DNA of 64,000 nt from JADHLJ01 sp038118725 (GCA_038118725.1 JAYOIK010000004.1:1-64000); one strand, 5' to 3'. Positions 34,029 to 43,495 are shown, numbered from the stretch's first letter. The notes: a model not told the origin generated them from the letters alone. Numbers and translations: made by a program.

Positions 34029-35458
34029 TTTGTACGCTCTTCCTCAAGCATGGTCCGCAATTGGGCTTTCGCGATCTTTTCCAGGGTCGAGCGGGGAAAA
34101 GCCTCCATCACGCGGAACTCGGCGGGGACCTTGAAGTCCGCGAGCTTTGCCTCGCAAGCCGCGCGGGCTCGATCGAGGATGCCACTGTCCACCGCGCCCG
34201 GTCCGCCATGCACCAGCATTAGGGCAACCGGTTCCTCGTCCAGCATCTTGTGCTTGCGGGCGACCACCGCGACCTCGGCGACTTCCGGTAGTTCCATGAT
34301 CACGCGCTCGATCTCGGCGGCGGCGACGTTTTCCCCGCCGATCTTCAGCATGTCCTTGTCGCGTCCGGAAAAGCTGATGAAGCCGTCCTCGTGCAGGGTC
34401 ACCTGGTCGCCGGTAATGAACCAACCGGCGTCGTCATAGGCGTCGTTGGTGGCCTCGGGATTGTCCAGATATTCCTTGAACAGGGACACGCCGCGGGTTC
34501 CGAGGATCTTGAGATGCCCGGTCTCTCCCGGCTCGACCGGCGAGCCGTCATCGCGCTGGATCGAAACACCGTATTCCGGCGCGGGCTTGCCGATCGCGAG
34601 CGGTCTGTTGTCGAGATGGTGGTGGCCGACGATGCCGTGGGTGATGGTCTCCGTCATGCCCCACCAGCCCATGGTCTTGACCCCAAACCTTTGATCCTGG
34701 GGCGGGGAGCACATGCCGTTGCCCCAGAGCCGGTAAAAATGCCGCTCCGGCGGCTCGGTCTCGGCGATCGCGTTGAGGCAGAACCAGATCATCGAGGTCC
34801 AGGTGCACTTGTATCTGACCGAAAGATCCCAGAACCGGCTGGTCGACCAGCGTGGCAGCAGCACCGCCGTGGCGCCCGCCCAAAGCGCGGCGAGAACCGA
34901 ATAGGCCTGGGCATTGGTGTGGAACAGCGGCAGGTAGACCAGATGCACGTCCTCCGCGCGCAGATCCTCGTGCTCGGCATTGACCCGCGCGCCCCAAAGC
35001 GCGTTCGCATGGGTCCAGACCACGCCCTTGGGCCGTGACGTGGTGCCGGAAGTGTACTGAATGCCCACCGGGGCCATCGGGTCCGCCGGTCGCGGCGGTA
35101 CCGTGGCGGGATCACCGAATAGAGCGTCGAACGCCTCCGCCGGACCCGGTCGCCGGCCGCTCGGGGCGGGCAGGCCCGCGTCGTGATCGGTCACCGCCAA
35201 CCAGCAATTCGGCGGCACGCAACTCGCGACGAGATCGGCGAAGGCCGGTTGAGTGATCGCGCCGCGCACCCGGGCATGTTCGGCGAAATAGGTTAGCTCA
35301 TCCGCCGAGGAGCGGGCATTGGTTGTTACCCCCACCGCGCCGATTCGCGCGCAGGCATACCAGGCGAGCAGGAGTTCCGGGCAGTTGTCGAGATGGATCA
35401 GCACCCTGTCGCCCTGGGTAATACCGCTCGCCAGCAGGCCCGCCGCGAGGCGCTCCAC
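34025..35458 (-). CDS. AMP-dependent acyl-CoA synthetase, N-terminus frameshifted
   Basis: 477 residues from GTG 35458. AMP-binding family: P-loop VGIQYTSGTTSRPKGVVWTH, WWGMTETITHG, the hinge/adenylate-binding GWFITGDQVTLHEDGFISFSGRDKDMLKIGGENV and the C-terminal lysine in RSTLEKIAKAQLR. It forms acyl-CoA from acid, ATP and CoA; substrate unknown. The chain as written lacks the first ~55 residues. These are present upstream in two frames (35459-35619), disrupted by one missing base in a run of seven A. Either the organism makes a shortened protein, or the gene is broken, or the run is a sequencing error. Stop overlaps the CoA-transferase start. Confidence 0.85.
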   Translation of the reverse strand: MERLAAGLLASGITQGDRVLIHLDNCPELLLAWYACARIGAVGVTTNARSSADELTYFAEHARVRGAITQPAFADLVASCVPPNCWLAVTDHDAGLPAPSGRRPGPAEAFDALFGDPATVPPRPADPMAPVGIQYTSGTTSRPKGVVWTHANALWGARVNAEHEDLRAEDVHLVYLPLFHTNAQAYSVLAALWAGATAVLLPRWSTSRFWDLSVRYKCTWTSMIWFCLNAIAETEPPERHFYRLWGNGMCSPPQDQRFGVKTMGWWGMTETITHGIVGHHHLDNRPLAIGKPAPEYGVSIQRDDGSPVEPGETGHLKILGTRGVSLFKEYLDNPEATNDAYDDAGWFITGDQVTLHEDGFISFSGRDKDMLKIGGENVAAAEIERVIMELPEVAEVAVVARKHKMLDEEPVALMLVHGGPGAVDSGILDRARAACEAKLADFKVPAEFRVMEAFPRSTLEKIAKAQLRTMLEEERTK

Positions 35459-35619
35459 GTCTCGAGCGAAAACGCCATAAGTCCAGGTTTTCGGCGCGTC
35501 ATCGAAGGGGTGCCAGATCAGAAACGGATGGTCGGCGCGGTTTCGGGCCCGTTCGGCGAGGAGGCCGGGAATATCTTGGGAAAAAAAGGATGGAAGATCG
35601 GGATTTCCGGCGTCGCCAT
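35459..35619 (-). pseudogene. Displaced N-terminal part of the acyl-CoA synthetase
   Basis: From ATG 35619 the frame reads MATPEIPIFHPFF and reaches the seven-A run at 35581-35587 (T7 in gene sense). Adding one base there restores SQDIPGLLAERARNRADHPF and WTYGVFARDVERL in frame with the main body. This is the normal opening of this family. The rest of the gap to 35787 is the divergent promoter region of the exporter gene. Confidence 0.75.
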
Positions 35620-35787
35620 ATCGGGATCTCTTATTGGTGTGGGGTGAGTGGGCTGATTATGATCAGCCCGAGACGATAGTGGCTAGCGGAAACTCCGCCC
35701 TCGGAACCCAATGCACTCCCGGGAAAGATCGATGAAAATGAAACCAAGGGAGACCGGTGGAGCTCGCGGCGCCTGGCAATTCCTCCG

Positions 35788-37008
35788 ATGACCGGTCCTT
35801 CCACGAAAGTCCTGACCATCATCCTGGGCGCCATCGCGGCGCTTGGGGCGGCGGCCATCGACATGTATCTGCCGAGCCTGCCCCGGATCGATATGGAGCT
35901 CGCCTCCGGCGCCGGCGAGGCGCAACTTACGCTCGGCGCGTTTCTGATCGGTCTCGGCGTTGGGCAAGTGTTCCACGGCGCGGTGTCCGACGCCTATGGC
36001 CGGCGCTGGGTGCTGATTGGCGGAACCGTGCTTTATTGTCTGGCGAGCCTTGGGTGCCTCACCGCCTCGGATATCAACGAGTTGATCGTCTGGCGTTTCG
36101 TACAGGCCCTCGGCGCGGCGTCCGGCAGCGTGATTTCCCGCGCTATCGTGCGGGATCTTTACAGCATCAACGAGGGCGCGCGGGCACAGTCCTTCATCAA
36201 CATGGCGTTTCTGGTCACGCCGCTTCTGGCGCCGAATGTCGGTGGCTATCTCCTCGCCTGGTTCGGCTGGCGGGCGATTTTCCTGGTACTCTGCCTGTTC
36301 GGGGTGGCGTGCCTGTTGGCGATCATTGTCCGGGTGCCGGAATCGCTTCCCGTTGATCGCCGCTCACCCTTGGCACCGGGCGCGCTGATCCGCGGATTCG
36401 GGCAAATACTGACGCACCGCCAGACCTTGGGATGCCTGTTCGCGGCCGCCACGTCCTTTGGTTGCATGTTTACCTATTTCGCCGCCTCGCCCTTTGTTTA
36501 CATCACCGTTCACGAGGTGCCGGAACAGCATTACGGCTTGCTGTTCGGGTTGAACGTCGTTGGGATCATCGCGACCAATTTCATCAACGCGCGCCTGGTC
36601 GTTAAAATAGGCGCGATCCGCATGATGTGGATCGGCTGCGCGATCTGCGCCGCCGGCAGCCTGGGCTTGCTTGTGACGACGCAGCTGGATGTCGGCGGCT
36701 TGCCGGGAATTGTGATCCCGTTGTTCTTTGTTGTCTCCAGCCTCGGCTTCATCGGCGCCAACGCGCTCGCCGGCGCGATGGAGCCGTTCCCGAAACTAGC
36801 GGCGACGACGGCATCGATGCTCGGCTTCTCGCGAATGATCCTGGGGGCCGCCGCGGGGGGGCTGATCACGATAATGCACGACGGAACCGCCAAACCGATG
36901 GGATTGGTGATCTGCGGTCTCGGCGTGTTGAGCCTGGTATCCTGTTTGCTTTTGAGGGGCGGCGGCGCGCGCCATGAATCAGAGAGTGGTGGGGAAGATC
37001 CGAAGTAA
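35788..37008 (+). CDS. Bcr/CflA family multidrug efflux MFS transporter
   Basis: 406 residues with 12 predicted membrane helices. The opening LGAIAALGAAAIDMYLPSLPRID and motif A-like loop SDAYGRRWVLIGG are typical of Bcr/CflA drug:H+ antiporters (bicyclomycin, chloramphenicol type). The stop TAA overlaps the ATG of the TPR/OGT gene by one base (TAATG), so they are translated in tandem. The exported compound is unknown. Confidence 0.9.
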   Translation: MTGPSTKVLTIILGAIAALGAAAIDMYLPSLPRIDMELASGAGEAQLTLGAFLIGLGVGQVFHGAVSDAYGRRWVLIGGTVLYCLASLGCLTASDINELIVWRFVQALGAASGSVISRAIVRDLYSINEGARAQSFINMAFLVTPLLAPNVGGYLLAWFGWRAIFLVLCLFGVACLLAIIVRVPESLPVDRRSPLAPGALIRGFGQILTHRQTLGCLFAAATSFGCMFTYFAASPFVYITVHEVPEQHYGLLFGLNVVGIIATNFINARLVVKIGAIRMMWIGCAICAAGSLGLLVTTQLDVGGLPGIVIPLFFVVSSLGFIGANALAGAMEPFPKLAATTASMLGFSRMILGAAAGGLITIMHDGTAKPMGLVICGLGVLSLVSCLLLRGGGARHESESGGEDPK

Positions 37009-39563
37009 TGAATGCCCAGGAGCTCATCGATGCCGCGCTAGCTCGTCACCGGGACGGCGCGCTTGACGATGCCCTGGCTCTATACCGACAAGCGCTGGAC
37101 GTCTCGGGTGGGCACCCCGTGGCGGCGAATCTTCTGGCCGTCGCGTTGGACGAACATGGCGGTGGAGATGAAGCCCGAGCCGTGCTCGACAAGGCGCTGG
37201 ACGGCTTTCCGCGCGAGGCGGTCGAGGGTTTCGAGCCGGCGCTCAACCTCGCCCGGCTGTATCTGCGCGATGGGAACCTCGAGGCGGCGATCGACCCGCT
37301 GAGCCGCGCCGCGGCGCTGGAGCCTCGTCTCGATGTCGAGGGAGCCGAGGCGCGAGGAATGCTGTTTCAAGTCGCGCTGCGCCTTACCCGTGTCGACCTG
37401 GCGGAGATCGCGGCGCGGGCATTTTTGCTCGACGCGACGGGAACCCAGCTTTGCGCGCGGGCCATCGATATCGCGGCTCGCGAGGCTCCGGAGATCGCGC
37501 GGGCCATGGCCGCGCTGGCCGCGTCGGAAAGGCCTCTGGAGCCGGCCTTTTTGGTTCAATACGGCAATAGTCTGGCCGGCTCGGGCGATGCCGGAGAAGC
37601 GGAGGCGTGGTTTCAGCGCGCGCTCGTGGTCGCGCCGGGCTTCGCGGTCGCCGAGAACAATCTGGCCAATACCCTGACCACGCGCGGCGAACCCGGAGCC
37701 GCGCGGCGTGGTTATCGACGCGCGGTGATCTCTGGCGCGCCCTATGCGGACGCGGAGGCCAATCTCGCCCGATTGCTGACACGTCAGGGGGACTTGGTCA
37801 CGGCCGAACACCATGCGCGGCGGGCCATCGAGATCGCCCCGAGTACCGCCGGTCACCGCGAAGCGTTGGGCTTGCTGGACTTGGCGAAGGGTGATTTCGC
37901 GGCGGCGGCCCGACATTTCGAATCCTCGGTGCTTCTCGATCCCAGCCATGCCTCGGGCTGGAGCAATCTCGGCGGCGCCATCAAACCGTCCGGAGACGCG
38001 GCGCGGACGTTGACCGCCTTGGGTCGCGCCGTCACGGTGGCGCCGAGTTTGGTCGAGGCACACCGAAACATCGGCGTGCAACGCGTGGATCTCGCCGATA
38101 TGACCGGCGCGCGCGCCGCCTACCAAACCGCCTTGACCTTGACGCCCGGGGATACCGGCCTCGTCTTCAAGGCGGCGATGACCTTCAACACCCTGCCCGT
38201 CGGCGATAACGAGATCGACACGATCCGGGAGGCGATCACGAGGGATCTAACGGCGCTTCGCCTGGCCGGCGGCGTAATCGGCGATCCGATGGCCGAGGTC
38301 GGTCTGCCGAATTTTTATCTCGCCTATCACGGACGGAACGATCGCGACATTCAAGCGTTGATCGCCGAGGCCTATCTCGCGCTTTGCCCGTCCCTTGCCT
38401 GGAGCGCGCCACATTGCGGGATCTCCAGACCCGTCACGTCGGGCGGAAAGATTAAAATCGGCTTCTTCTCGGTCTTTCTGCACGAGCATTCGATCCGCTA
38501 CATCGCCGAGGGGGTGATCCAGACGCTGGACCGCGAGTTGTTCGATGTCACGGTGTTCGGCACGCAAGATGAAACGAACGTTTCGGTGTTCGGCGAGACC
38601 TCGGAGGCCAACCGCTATGTGAAGGTCCCAAACCGGCTCGCGGCGGCGCGCTCGATCATCGCCGAGGCCGGGCTCGATATTCTGGTTTATTGCGACATCG
38701 GCATGGAACCCTTGTCCTACTATCTCGGCTTCGCGCGGCTGGCGCCGGTGCAATGTGTGCTGCAGGGGCATCCGGTGACCACCGGTATCCCGAATATCGA
38801 CTATTTCATCTCCAGCGCCTGGCAGGAACCTGTGGATTTCAGCGACCATTACACCGAGGCCTGCGTCCGACTATCGGATGTCGCGTTTTACTATCTGCAA
38901 GAGCCGAGCGCGAAGGCCGGCACGCGTGCCGAATTCGGTCTGCCGGACGACAAGCGGCTCTATTTTTGCCCGCAAACCCTGTTCAAGTTTCATCCCCATT
39001 TCGACGCCATGCTCGGCGGTATTCTGCATCGTGATCCCGATGGGCTGGTGCTGTTGCTGCGGGATCGCTCGGAACATCGCACACGCCAGTTGCAAGAGCG
39101 GATGCACGGGATCCTCGGCGCGGACGCGAACCGGGTTGTCTGGCTGGATCGCATGCCGCGAGAGCGTTTCTATACCCTGCTCACATTGTGTGACGTGATC
39201 CTCGACACGCCCTATTTCAGTGGCGGAAACACGACGATCCAATCCCTCGCGCTCGGGCTTCCGACGGTTACCTTCGCGAGTCCGCATGTCCGGGGTCGGA
39301 TCACCATGGGTTGGATGCGCATCCTCGAAACCATGGAGCTGATCGCGCGTGACGCCGACGACTATGCTGACATCGCGGTGTCGGTGGCGTGTGATATGGG
39401 GTTTCGCGAAAGTGTTCAACGGAGGTTGCGAGCTAATGCGCCGAAGCTGTTTCGGCGCGCCGCCGTGACCCGAGAACATGAGCGCTTTTTCATTGCCGCG
39501 GTCGACGCCGCCCGGGCCGGACGCGGCAAAATCGATTGGGGAGCGGAGGGGACCGGGACATGA
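37008..39563 (+). CDS. TPR protein with O-GlcNAc transferase (SPINDLY/OGT) C-terminal domain
   Basis: 851 residues. The first ~390 are tetratricopeptide-type repeats (DGALDDALALYRQALDV; AEAWFQRALVVAPGFAVAENNLANTL; ARHFESSVLLDPSHASGWSNLGGA; ARAAYQTALTLTPGD). The last ~400 form the two-lobed GT41 domain: KIGFFSVFLHEHSIRYI, FARLAPVQCVLQGHPVTTG, RLYFCPQTLFKFHPHFD and the UDP-binding FSGGNTTIQSLALGLPTVT. Bacterial GT41 enzymes add sugars such as GlcNAc to Ser/Thr of cytoplasmic proteins or flagellins. The flagellin target is not in the window. Both start and stop overlap neighbours, an exporter and a YcaQ-like glycosylase. Confidence 0.9.
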   Translation: MNAQELIDAALARHRDGALDDALALYRQALDVSGGHPVAANLLAVALDEHGGGDEARAVLDKALDGFPREAVEGFEPALNLARLYLRDGNLEAAIDPLSRAAALEPRLDVEGAEARGMLFQVALRLTRVDLAEIAARAFLLDATGTQLCARAIDIAAREAPEIARAMAALAASERPLEPAFLVQYGNSLAGSGDAGEAEAWFQRALVVAPGFAVAENNLANTLTTRGEPGAARRGYRRAVISGAPYADAEANLARLLTRQGDLVTAEHHARRAIEIAPSTAGHREALGLLDLAKGDFAAAARHFESSVLLDPSHASGWSNLGGAIKPSGDAARTLTALGRAVTVAPSLVEAHRNIGVQRVDLADMTGARAAYQTALTLTPGDTGLVFKAAMTFNTLPVGDNEIDTIREAITRDLTALRLAGGVIGDPMAEVGLPNFYLAYHGRNDRDIQALIAEAYLALCPSLAWSAPHCGISRPVTSGGKIKIGFFSVFLHEHSIRYIAEGVIQTLDRELFDVTVFGTQDETNVSVFGETSEANRYVKVPNRLAAARSIIAEAGLDILVYCDIGMEPLSYYLGFARLAPVQCVLQGHPVTTGIPNIDYFISSAWQEPVDFSDHYTEACVRLSDVAFYYLQEPSAKAGTRAEFGLPDDKRLYFCPQTLFKFHPHFDAMLGGILHRDPDGLVLLLRDRSEHRTRQLQERMHGILGADANRVVWLDRMPRERFYTLLTLCDVILDTPYFSGGNTTIQSLALGLPTVTFASPHVRGRITMGWMRILETMELIARDADDYADIAVSVACDMGFRESVQRRLRANAPKLFRRAAVTREHERFFIAAVDAARAGRGKIDWGAEGTGT

Positions 39564-40783
39564 CCGACCGACTTTCCAACGCCGACGCGCGGCGCTTGTT
39601 TCTTTGGCTGCACGGGCTCTCCGACCTTGGCGGCGCGCCTCTCAGACGAGCCGATGTCGCGGCTCTCGTGGAGCGGATCGGTTTCGTGCAGATCGACAGC
39701 ATCCGCACCGTCGAGCGCGCCCATCACCACATCCTGTTTTCCCGCGCCGGCGCCTATAAGCCTGCTTGGCTGGATCACCATGTCGAGCGCGAGCGGACCC
39801 TGTTCGAGAACTGGACGCACGACGCCTCGATCATTCCGGCGAAGTTCTTCCCCTATTGGAAACCGCGCTTCGAAAAGGCGCGGGGCCAGATCATGTCGCG
39901 CCAATGGTGGCGCGAGCGGGTCGGCGAGGACCCGGAGAAAACCTGCGCCCGGGTGCTGGACTATGTCGCGGAGAACGGACCGGTGATGGCGCGAGAGCTG
40001 AAGGCCGAAAACCCAGAGCCGCCGCCGGACATGGATCCGACAAACACGGCGTGGTGGGGCTGGCATCCGTCCAAGGCGGCGCTGGTCTTTCTCTGGCGCA
40101 CCGGACAGCTCTCGGTGACCCGGCGCGAGGGGTTTCAGAAGGTCTACGATCTGACGGAACGCGTGGTTCCGGCCGAATATCGCGAACACGAGCCGACGGA
40201 AGCCGAGTTCCTGGATTGGACCTGCGGCCAGGCCCTTGATCGCGTCGGCTTCGCCAGCCATTCCGAAATCGCGCGGTATTGGGAAGCGATCAATCCCGCC
40301 ACCGCCAAGACCTGGTGCGAGGGGGCGGGCCGAAACCGGATGCGCGCGATCGAGGTCGAAGGCATCGGCGGCGAGATCCGTGACATGTATGTCCGGCCGG
40401 ATATCGAGGAACTGTTGGCCGCGGCGCCCGAGGCCCCGCCCCGGGTGCGCTTCCTCTCTCCGTTCGATCCAATCGTCCGTGACCGTAAGCGGGCGGAATG
40501 GCTCTTCGGGTTCGACTTTCGGATCGAGATCTACGTGCCCGCCGCCCAGCGCAAATACGGCTACTATGTCTATCCGATGCTGGAGCGGGATCGGCTGATC
40601 GGGCGGATCGAGATCAAGGCCGATCGCGATGCCGGAACGCTGGACGTCATCGGCTTGTGGTTGGAGCCCAAGATACGCATGAGCAAGCCGCGCCAGAGCC
40701 GGATCGATGCCGAGTTGGAGCGCTGGCGGCGTTATCTCGGGCTTGATCGGGTGGTTTGGCGAGAATCCGTATCGGTCCTTTAG
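39560..40783 (+). CDS. YcaQ/AlkX family DNA glycosylase (winged-helix HTH_42)
   Basis: 407 residues from ATG 39560 (ATGA overlap with the OGT stop). HTH_42/YcaQ-like family. The catalytic-type QxD motif is Q44-I-D46 in GFVQIDSIRTVERAHH, matching the Q-hydrophobic-D of AlkX rather than the QxQ of AlkZ. Further conserved blocks: LFENWTHDASIIP, KAALVFLWRTGQLSVTRREGFQKVYDL and FLSPFDPIVRDRKRAEWLFGFDFRIEIYVP. E. coli YcaQ unhooks interstrand crosslinks and removes N7-alkyl adducts. Position downstream of an exporter suggests a combined resistance to a DNA-damaging compound; that is inference. Confidence 0.88.
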   Translation: MTDRLSNADARRLFLWLHGLSDLGGAPLRRADVAALVERIGFVQIDSIRTVERAHHHILFSRAGAYKPAWLDHHVERERTLFENWTHDASIIPAKFFPYWKPRFEKARGQIMSRQWWRERVGEDPEKTCARVLDYVAENGPVMARELKAENPEPPPDMDPTNTAWWGWHPSKAALVFLWRTGQLSVTRREGFQKVYDLTERVVPAEYREHEPTEAEFLDWTCGQALDRVGFASHSEIARYWEAINPATAKTWCEGAGRNRMRAIEVEGIGGEIRDMYVRPDIEELLAAAPEAPPRVRFLSPFDPIVRDRKRAEWLFGFDFRIEIYVPAAQRKYGYYVYPMLERDRLIGRIEIKADRDAGTLDVIGLWLEPKIRMSKPRQSRIDAELERWRRYLGLDRVVWRESVSVL

Positions 40784-40873
40784 GTATCGATTTTCCGCTT
40801 TTCCCCAAGGCCGATTTTTGGTTCCTTCCTGGCCGGGAACCGTTGGGCGCGGGATCGCCAGGAGGATGTGGAA

Positions 40874-41710
40874 ATGACCGAAGCCGGAGACCAGACGCCG
40901 ACGGGCATCCGCGCGCGGGCGCGGGCTTTGGTGACGTATTCCACGACTCAGCGGTCGATCACCGGCCTGATCATGGTCAACGCCGTTATCCTGGCGATGG
41001 AAACCAGCCCCGCGATCATGGAGCGCGCCGGCGAGGCACTCATTCTCGCCGATAAATGCATTCTCGCGGTTTTCGTCGCCGAGATGATCTTGAAACTGGT
41101 GGCCTTCGGACGCGGCTTCTTCCGCGATCCCTGGAACCTGTTCGACGCCATGGTCATCGGCATCGCGCTGGTGCCGGCGACGGAGTCGCTGTCGGTGCTC
41201 CGGGCTCTGCGTATCCTGCGCGTGTTGCGGCTGATTTCAGCCGTCCCCTCGCTGAGGCGAGTTGTCGGCGCGTTGCTGCACGCGGTGCCGGGCATGAGCT
41301 CGGTGGTGGCGCTGCTCTCGGTGATCTATTTCGTCTTCGCGGTCATGGCGACCAAGCTGTTCAGCGGCGCGTTCCCGCAATGGTTCGGCGACATCGGCGG
41401 CTCGGCCTATAGCTTGTTTCAGATCATGACCCTGGAAAGCTGGTCCATGGGCATCGTGCGTCCGGTGATGGAAGTCTATCCCCTGGCCTGGATCTTCTTC
41501 GTTCCGTTCATCCTGATCACCTCCTTCGCGGTCTTGAACCTGTTCATCGGCATCATCGTCGACGCGATGCAGACCCACGCGCATTCCGACCCGAATCAGA
41601 CGCCGGAACCGACCATGACGGAACTGCGCGCGGAGATTCGCGCGCTCAGGGAGGAGGTCGGGCGGCTGAACGGAAAGCGCGACGGGTCGCCGGACGGCGA
41701 GAGCGGTTAG
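40874..41710 (+). CDS. Voltage-gated sodium channel, NaChBac type
   Basis: 278 residues from ATG 40874, GGAGGA 7 bases upstream. One six-helix domain: S1-S3 at about 35-110, an S4 with repeated Arg (SVLRALRILRVLRLISAVPSLRR), S5, the pore with selectivity filter TLESWSM, and S6 (FFVPFILITSFAVLNLFIGIIVDAM). The filter matches NaChBac TLESWAS, so Na+ selectivity is expected. The C-terminal ~50 residues form an acidic/coiled segment (TMTELRAEIRALREEVGRLN), the usual tetramer bundle. Functional as a homotetramer in the inner membrane, with likely roles in motility and pH behaviour. Confidence 0.95.
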   Translation: MTEAGDQTPTGIRARARALVTYSTTQRSITGLIMVNAVILAMETSPAIMERAGEALILADKCILAVFVAEMILKLVAFGRGFFRDPWNLFDAMVIGIALVPATESLSVLRALRILRVLRLISAVPSLRRVVGALLHAVPGMSSVVALLSVIYFVFAVMATKLFSGAFPQWFGDIGGSAYSLFQIMTLESWSMGIVRPVMEVYPLAWIFFVPFILITSFAVLNLFIGIIVDAMQTHAHSDPNQTPEPTMTELRAEIRALREEVGRLNGKRDGSPDGESG

Positions 41711-41731
41711 ACCCGCTCGGTGGACACCCGT

Positions 41732-42505
41732 TCAGTGCACATAGGCGAGGAAGCCGAAATCCACGTTCCGGCCGGGAATGGTGATCTGATTGAAACCCCG
41801 CCGCAGCGCGATCGAGGACGTGGTTCCGCCGGCCTTGCGCAGGGCCTCGTTGACCAGGGTCCCCGGCTCGCCGCTCAGATCATTGACGAAGAACAGGCTC
41901 TCCTGGCGCACGAAGCGGAAATGCGAGGCCTTGACCTGCTTGATCTTCGAGGCGTCGAACCAGAACCCGGTATCCGTGTGCTTGATCCTGGAACCCGCGC
42001 CGCCGTCGCCGACGACGAAGGGAACCTTCGGGATCGCCAGCCGCTTGACACCGATATAGCGCTCCATCCGGCTACTGATCGGCTCCAGCGACAGGGTCGC
42101 GTGATATTCGCCCCGGGCCGGGCGGGCGGCCTGTAGATCGACGTAACTGTGCAGCGAGAACTCCCGGTTCTGATCCGCCAGCTTGCGGCAGACATTGCGG
42201 AAGAGATAGGTGATCAACTCCGCGCGCCCGAGTTCCTTGTCCAGCATCTCGCGGGGGAAGAACATGGTGAAGCAAGGCGCGCAGGCGATCGCGCTCGCGG
42301 TGCGCCGGGTGGCGTCGACGATGCTCATCTCGCCGAAGGGATCGCCCTCCTCGACATCGGCGAGCGATATGGTGGAGCCGTTCGGCCCGTCGGTGACGAT
42401 CTCCACCCGGCCGGTCTGCAGAACGTAGAACCCGTCCGGCTCGTCGCCTTGCCGGAAAAGCGCGTCTCCCGGCTCGAACCGTCTGGTCTCGTATTCGATG
42501 GACAT
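41732..42505 (-). CDS. Cyclic nucleotide-binding domain protein with FHA-like C-terminus
   Basis: 257 residues from ATG 42505 (GAGG upstream). The N-terminal ~120 residues are a cNMP-binding beta-roll: FEPGDALFRQGDEPDGFYVLQTGRVEI and VEEGDPFGEMSIVDATRRTASAIA, with the phosphate-binding cassette GEMSIVDATRRTA having the Arg expected for cAMP/cGMP contact. The C-terminal ~110 residues look FHA-like: VVGDGG, KASHFRFV, NDLSGEPGTLVNEAL. No DNA-binding helix-turn-helix is seen, so it is not a CRP-type regulator. It is convergent with the sodium-channel gene across 21 bases. Confidence 0.8.
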   Translation of the reverse strand: MSIEYETRRFEPGDALFRQGDEPDGFYVLQTGRVEIVTDGPNGSTISLADVEEGDPFGEMSIVDATRRTASAIACAPCFTMFFPREMLDKELGRAELITYLFRNVCRKLADQNREFSLHSYVDLQAARPARGEYHATLSLEPISSRMERYIGVKRLAIPKVPFVVGDGGAGSRIKHTDTGFWFDASKIKQVKASHFRFVRQESLFFVNDLSGEPGTLVNEALRKAGGTTSSIALRRGFNQITIPGRNVDFGFLAYVH

Positions 42506-42666
42506 GGACCTCGCTACCCGGAAAACGACCGCCCCGAAACTCCCCACCCAGAATAACAGGGGGGCCTCGCGATAGGGAAGGGGCGAACCGCCCTTCTTGC
42601 CCCACGCTTCTTGCTCCCCCCGGCGGGATCTGTATCGTTGCGGAACCGTTATGGGAGGAACCCCGG

Positions 42667-43299
42667 ATGAGCGACACCAAATCCCGAGAAGCCATCGCGC
42701 GGCTTGCGAAATCGATGTTCGATCGCGGCCTTACCTTCGGCAGCTCCGGCAATATCAGCATCCGGGTCGAGGATGGCTGGCTGATGACGCCCACCGGTTC
42801 GACCATGGGGGACCTCGATCCCGCGCGGATCTCCAAGTTGGACGACGCCAGAAATCTGATCGCCGGCGACAAGCCGACCAAGGAAAGCTTTCTGCACATC
42901 GCCATGTACGAGGAGCGCCCGGCGACCGGCGCGGTGGTGCATCTGCATTCCACCCACTCGGTCGCGGTGTCCTGCCTCGCCGATATCGACCCGGCCAATG
43001 TCCTGCCGCCGATCACCGCCTATTACGTGATGAAGATCGGCGCCCTGCCGCTGATCCCGTATTTCCCGCCGGGCGATCTCGATCTCGCCAAGGCGGTGCG
43101 CGAGATGGCCGGCAAGCACCACGCCGTCCTGCTCGCCAATCACGGACCGGTGGTCGCCGGCAAGTCGCTGGAGGACGCGGTTTACGCAACCGAGGAGTTG
43201 GAGGAAACCGCGCGGCTCTTCCTGATGCTGAAGGACATGAAGACCCGCTACCTGACCGACGCCCAGGTCGCGGCCCTACGCGAAAAGTTTCCGAGTTAG
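42667..43299 (+). CDS. Class II aldolase/adducin family protein, OtnC-like
   Basis: 210 residues. Zinc-binding motifs: HLHSTHS (two His), and a third His in LLANHGPVVAG; catalytic-type acidic residue in TKESFLHIAMY. The N-terminus GLTFGSSGNISIRVEDGWLMTPTGSTMGDLD is close to 3-oxo-tetronate-4-phosphate decarboxylases. Family enzymes cleave or decarboxylate phosphorylated sugars. Neither OtnK kinase nor OtnI isomerase genes are adjacent. It is separated from the oxalate module by a 266-base gap. Confidence 0.87.
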   Translation: MSDTKSREAIARLAKSMFDRGLTFGSSGNISIRVEDGWLMTPTGSTMGDLDPARISKLDDARNLIAGDKPTKESFLHIAMYEERPATGAVVHLHSTHSVAVSCLADIDPANVLPPITAYYVMKIGALPLIPYFPPGDLDLAKAVREMAGKHHAVLLANHGPVVAGKSLEDAVYATEELEETARLFLMLKDMKTRYLTDAQVAALREKFPS

Positions 43300-43495
43300 G
43301 CAGCGGTGTCAGTCGACGGTCGTGAATGGCGCTAGGTAGGGTGGTGGTCTCTCTTTTTCCTATCTCGCCATTCCGTCCCCACCTTGCGTCATCCCGCCCG
43401 CCGCCTGCCCTCGCTTGATCGGGGTCTGGGACGACCAACAAATACCCGCGACCATGAGAGATTGGCCTGACCGCTCGCATTAACCCCTTGCGCTC

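Noticed and set aside
37080..38126. Long antisense frame over the TPR part of the GT41 gene
   Set aside because: Composition shadow; the sense strand shows regular TPR repeats.
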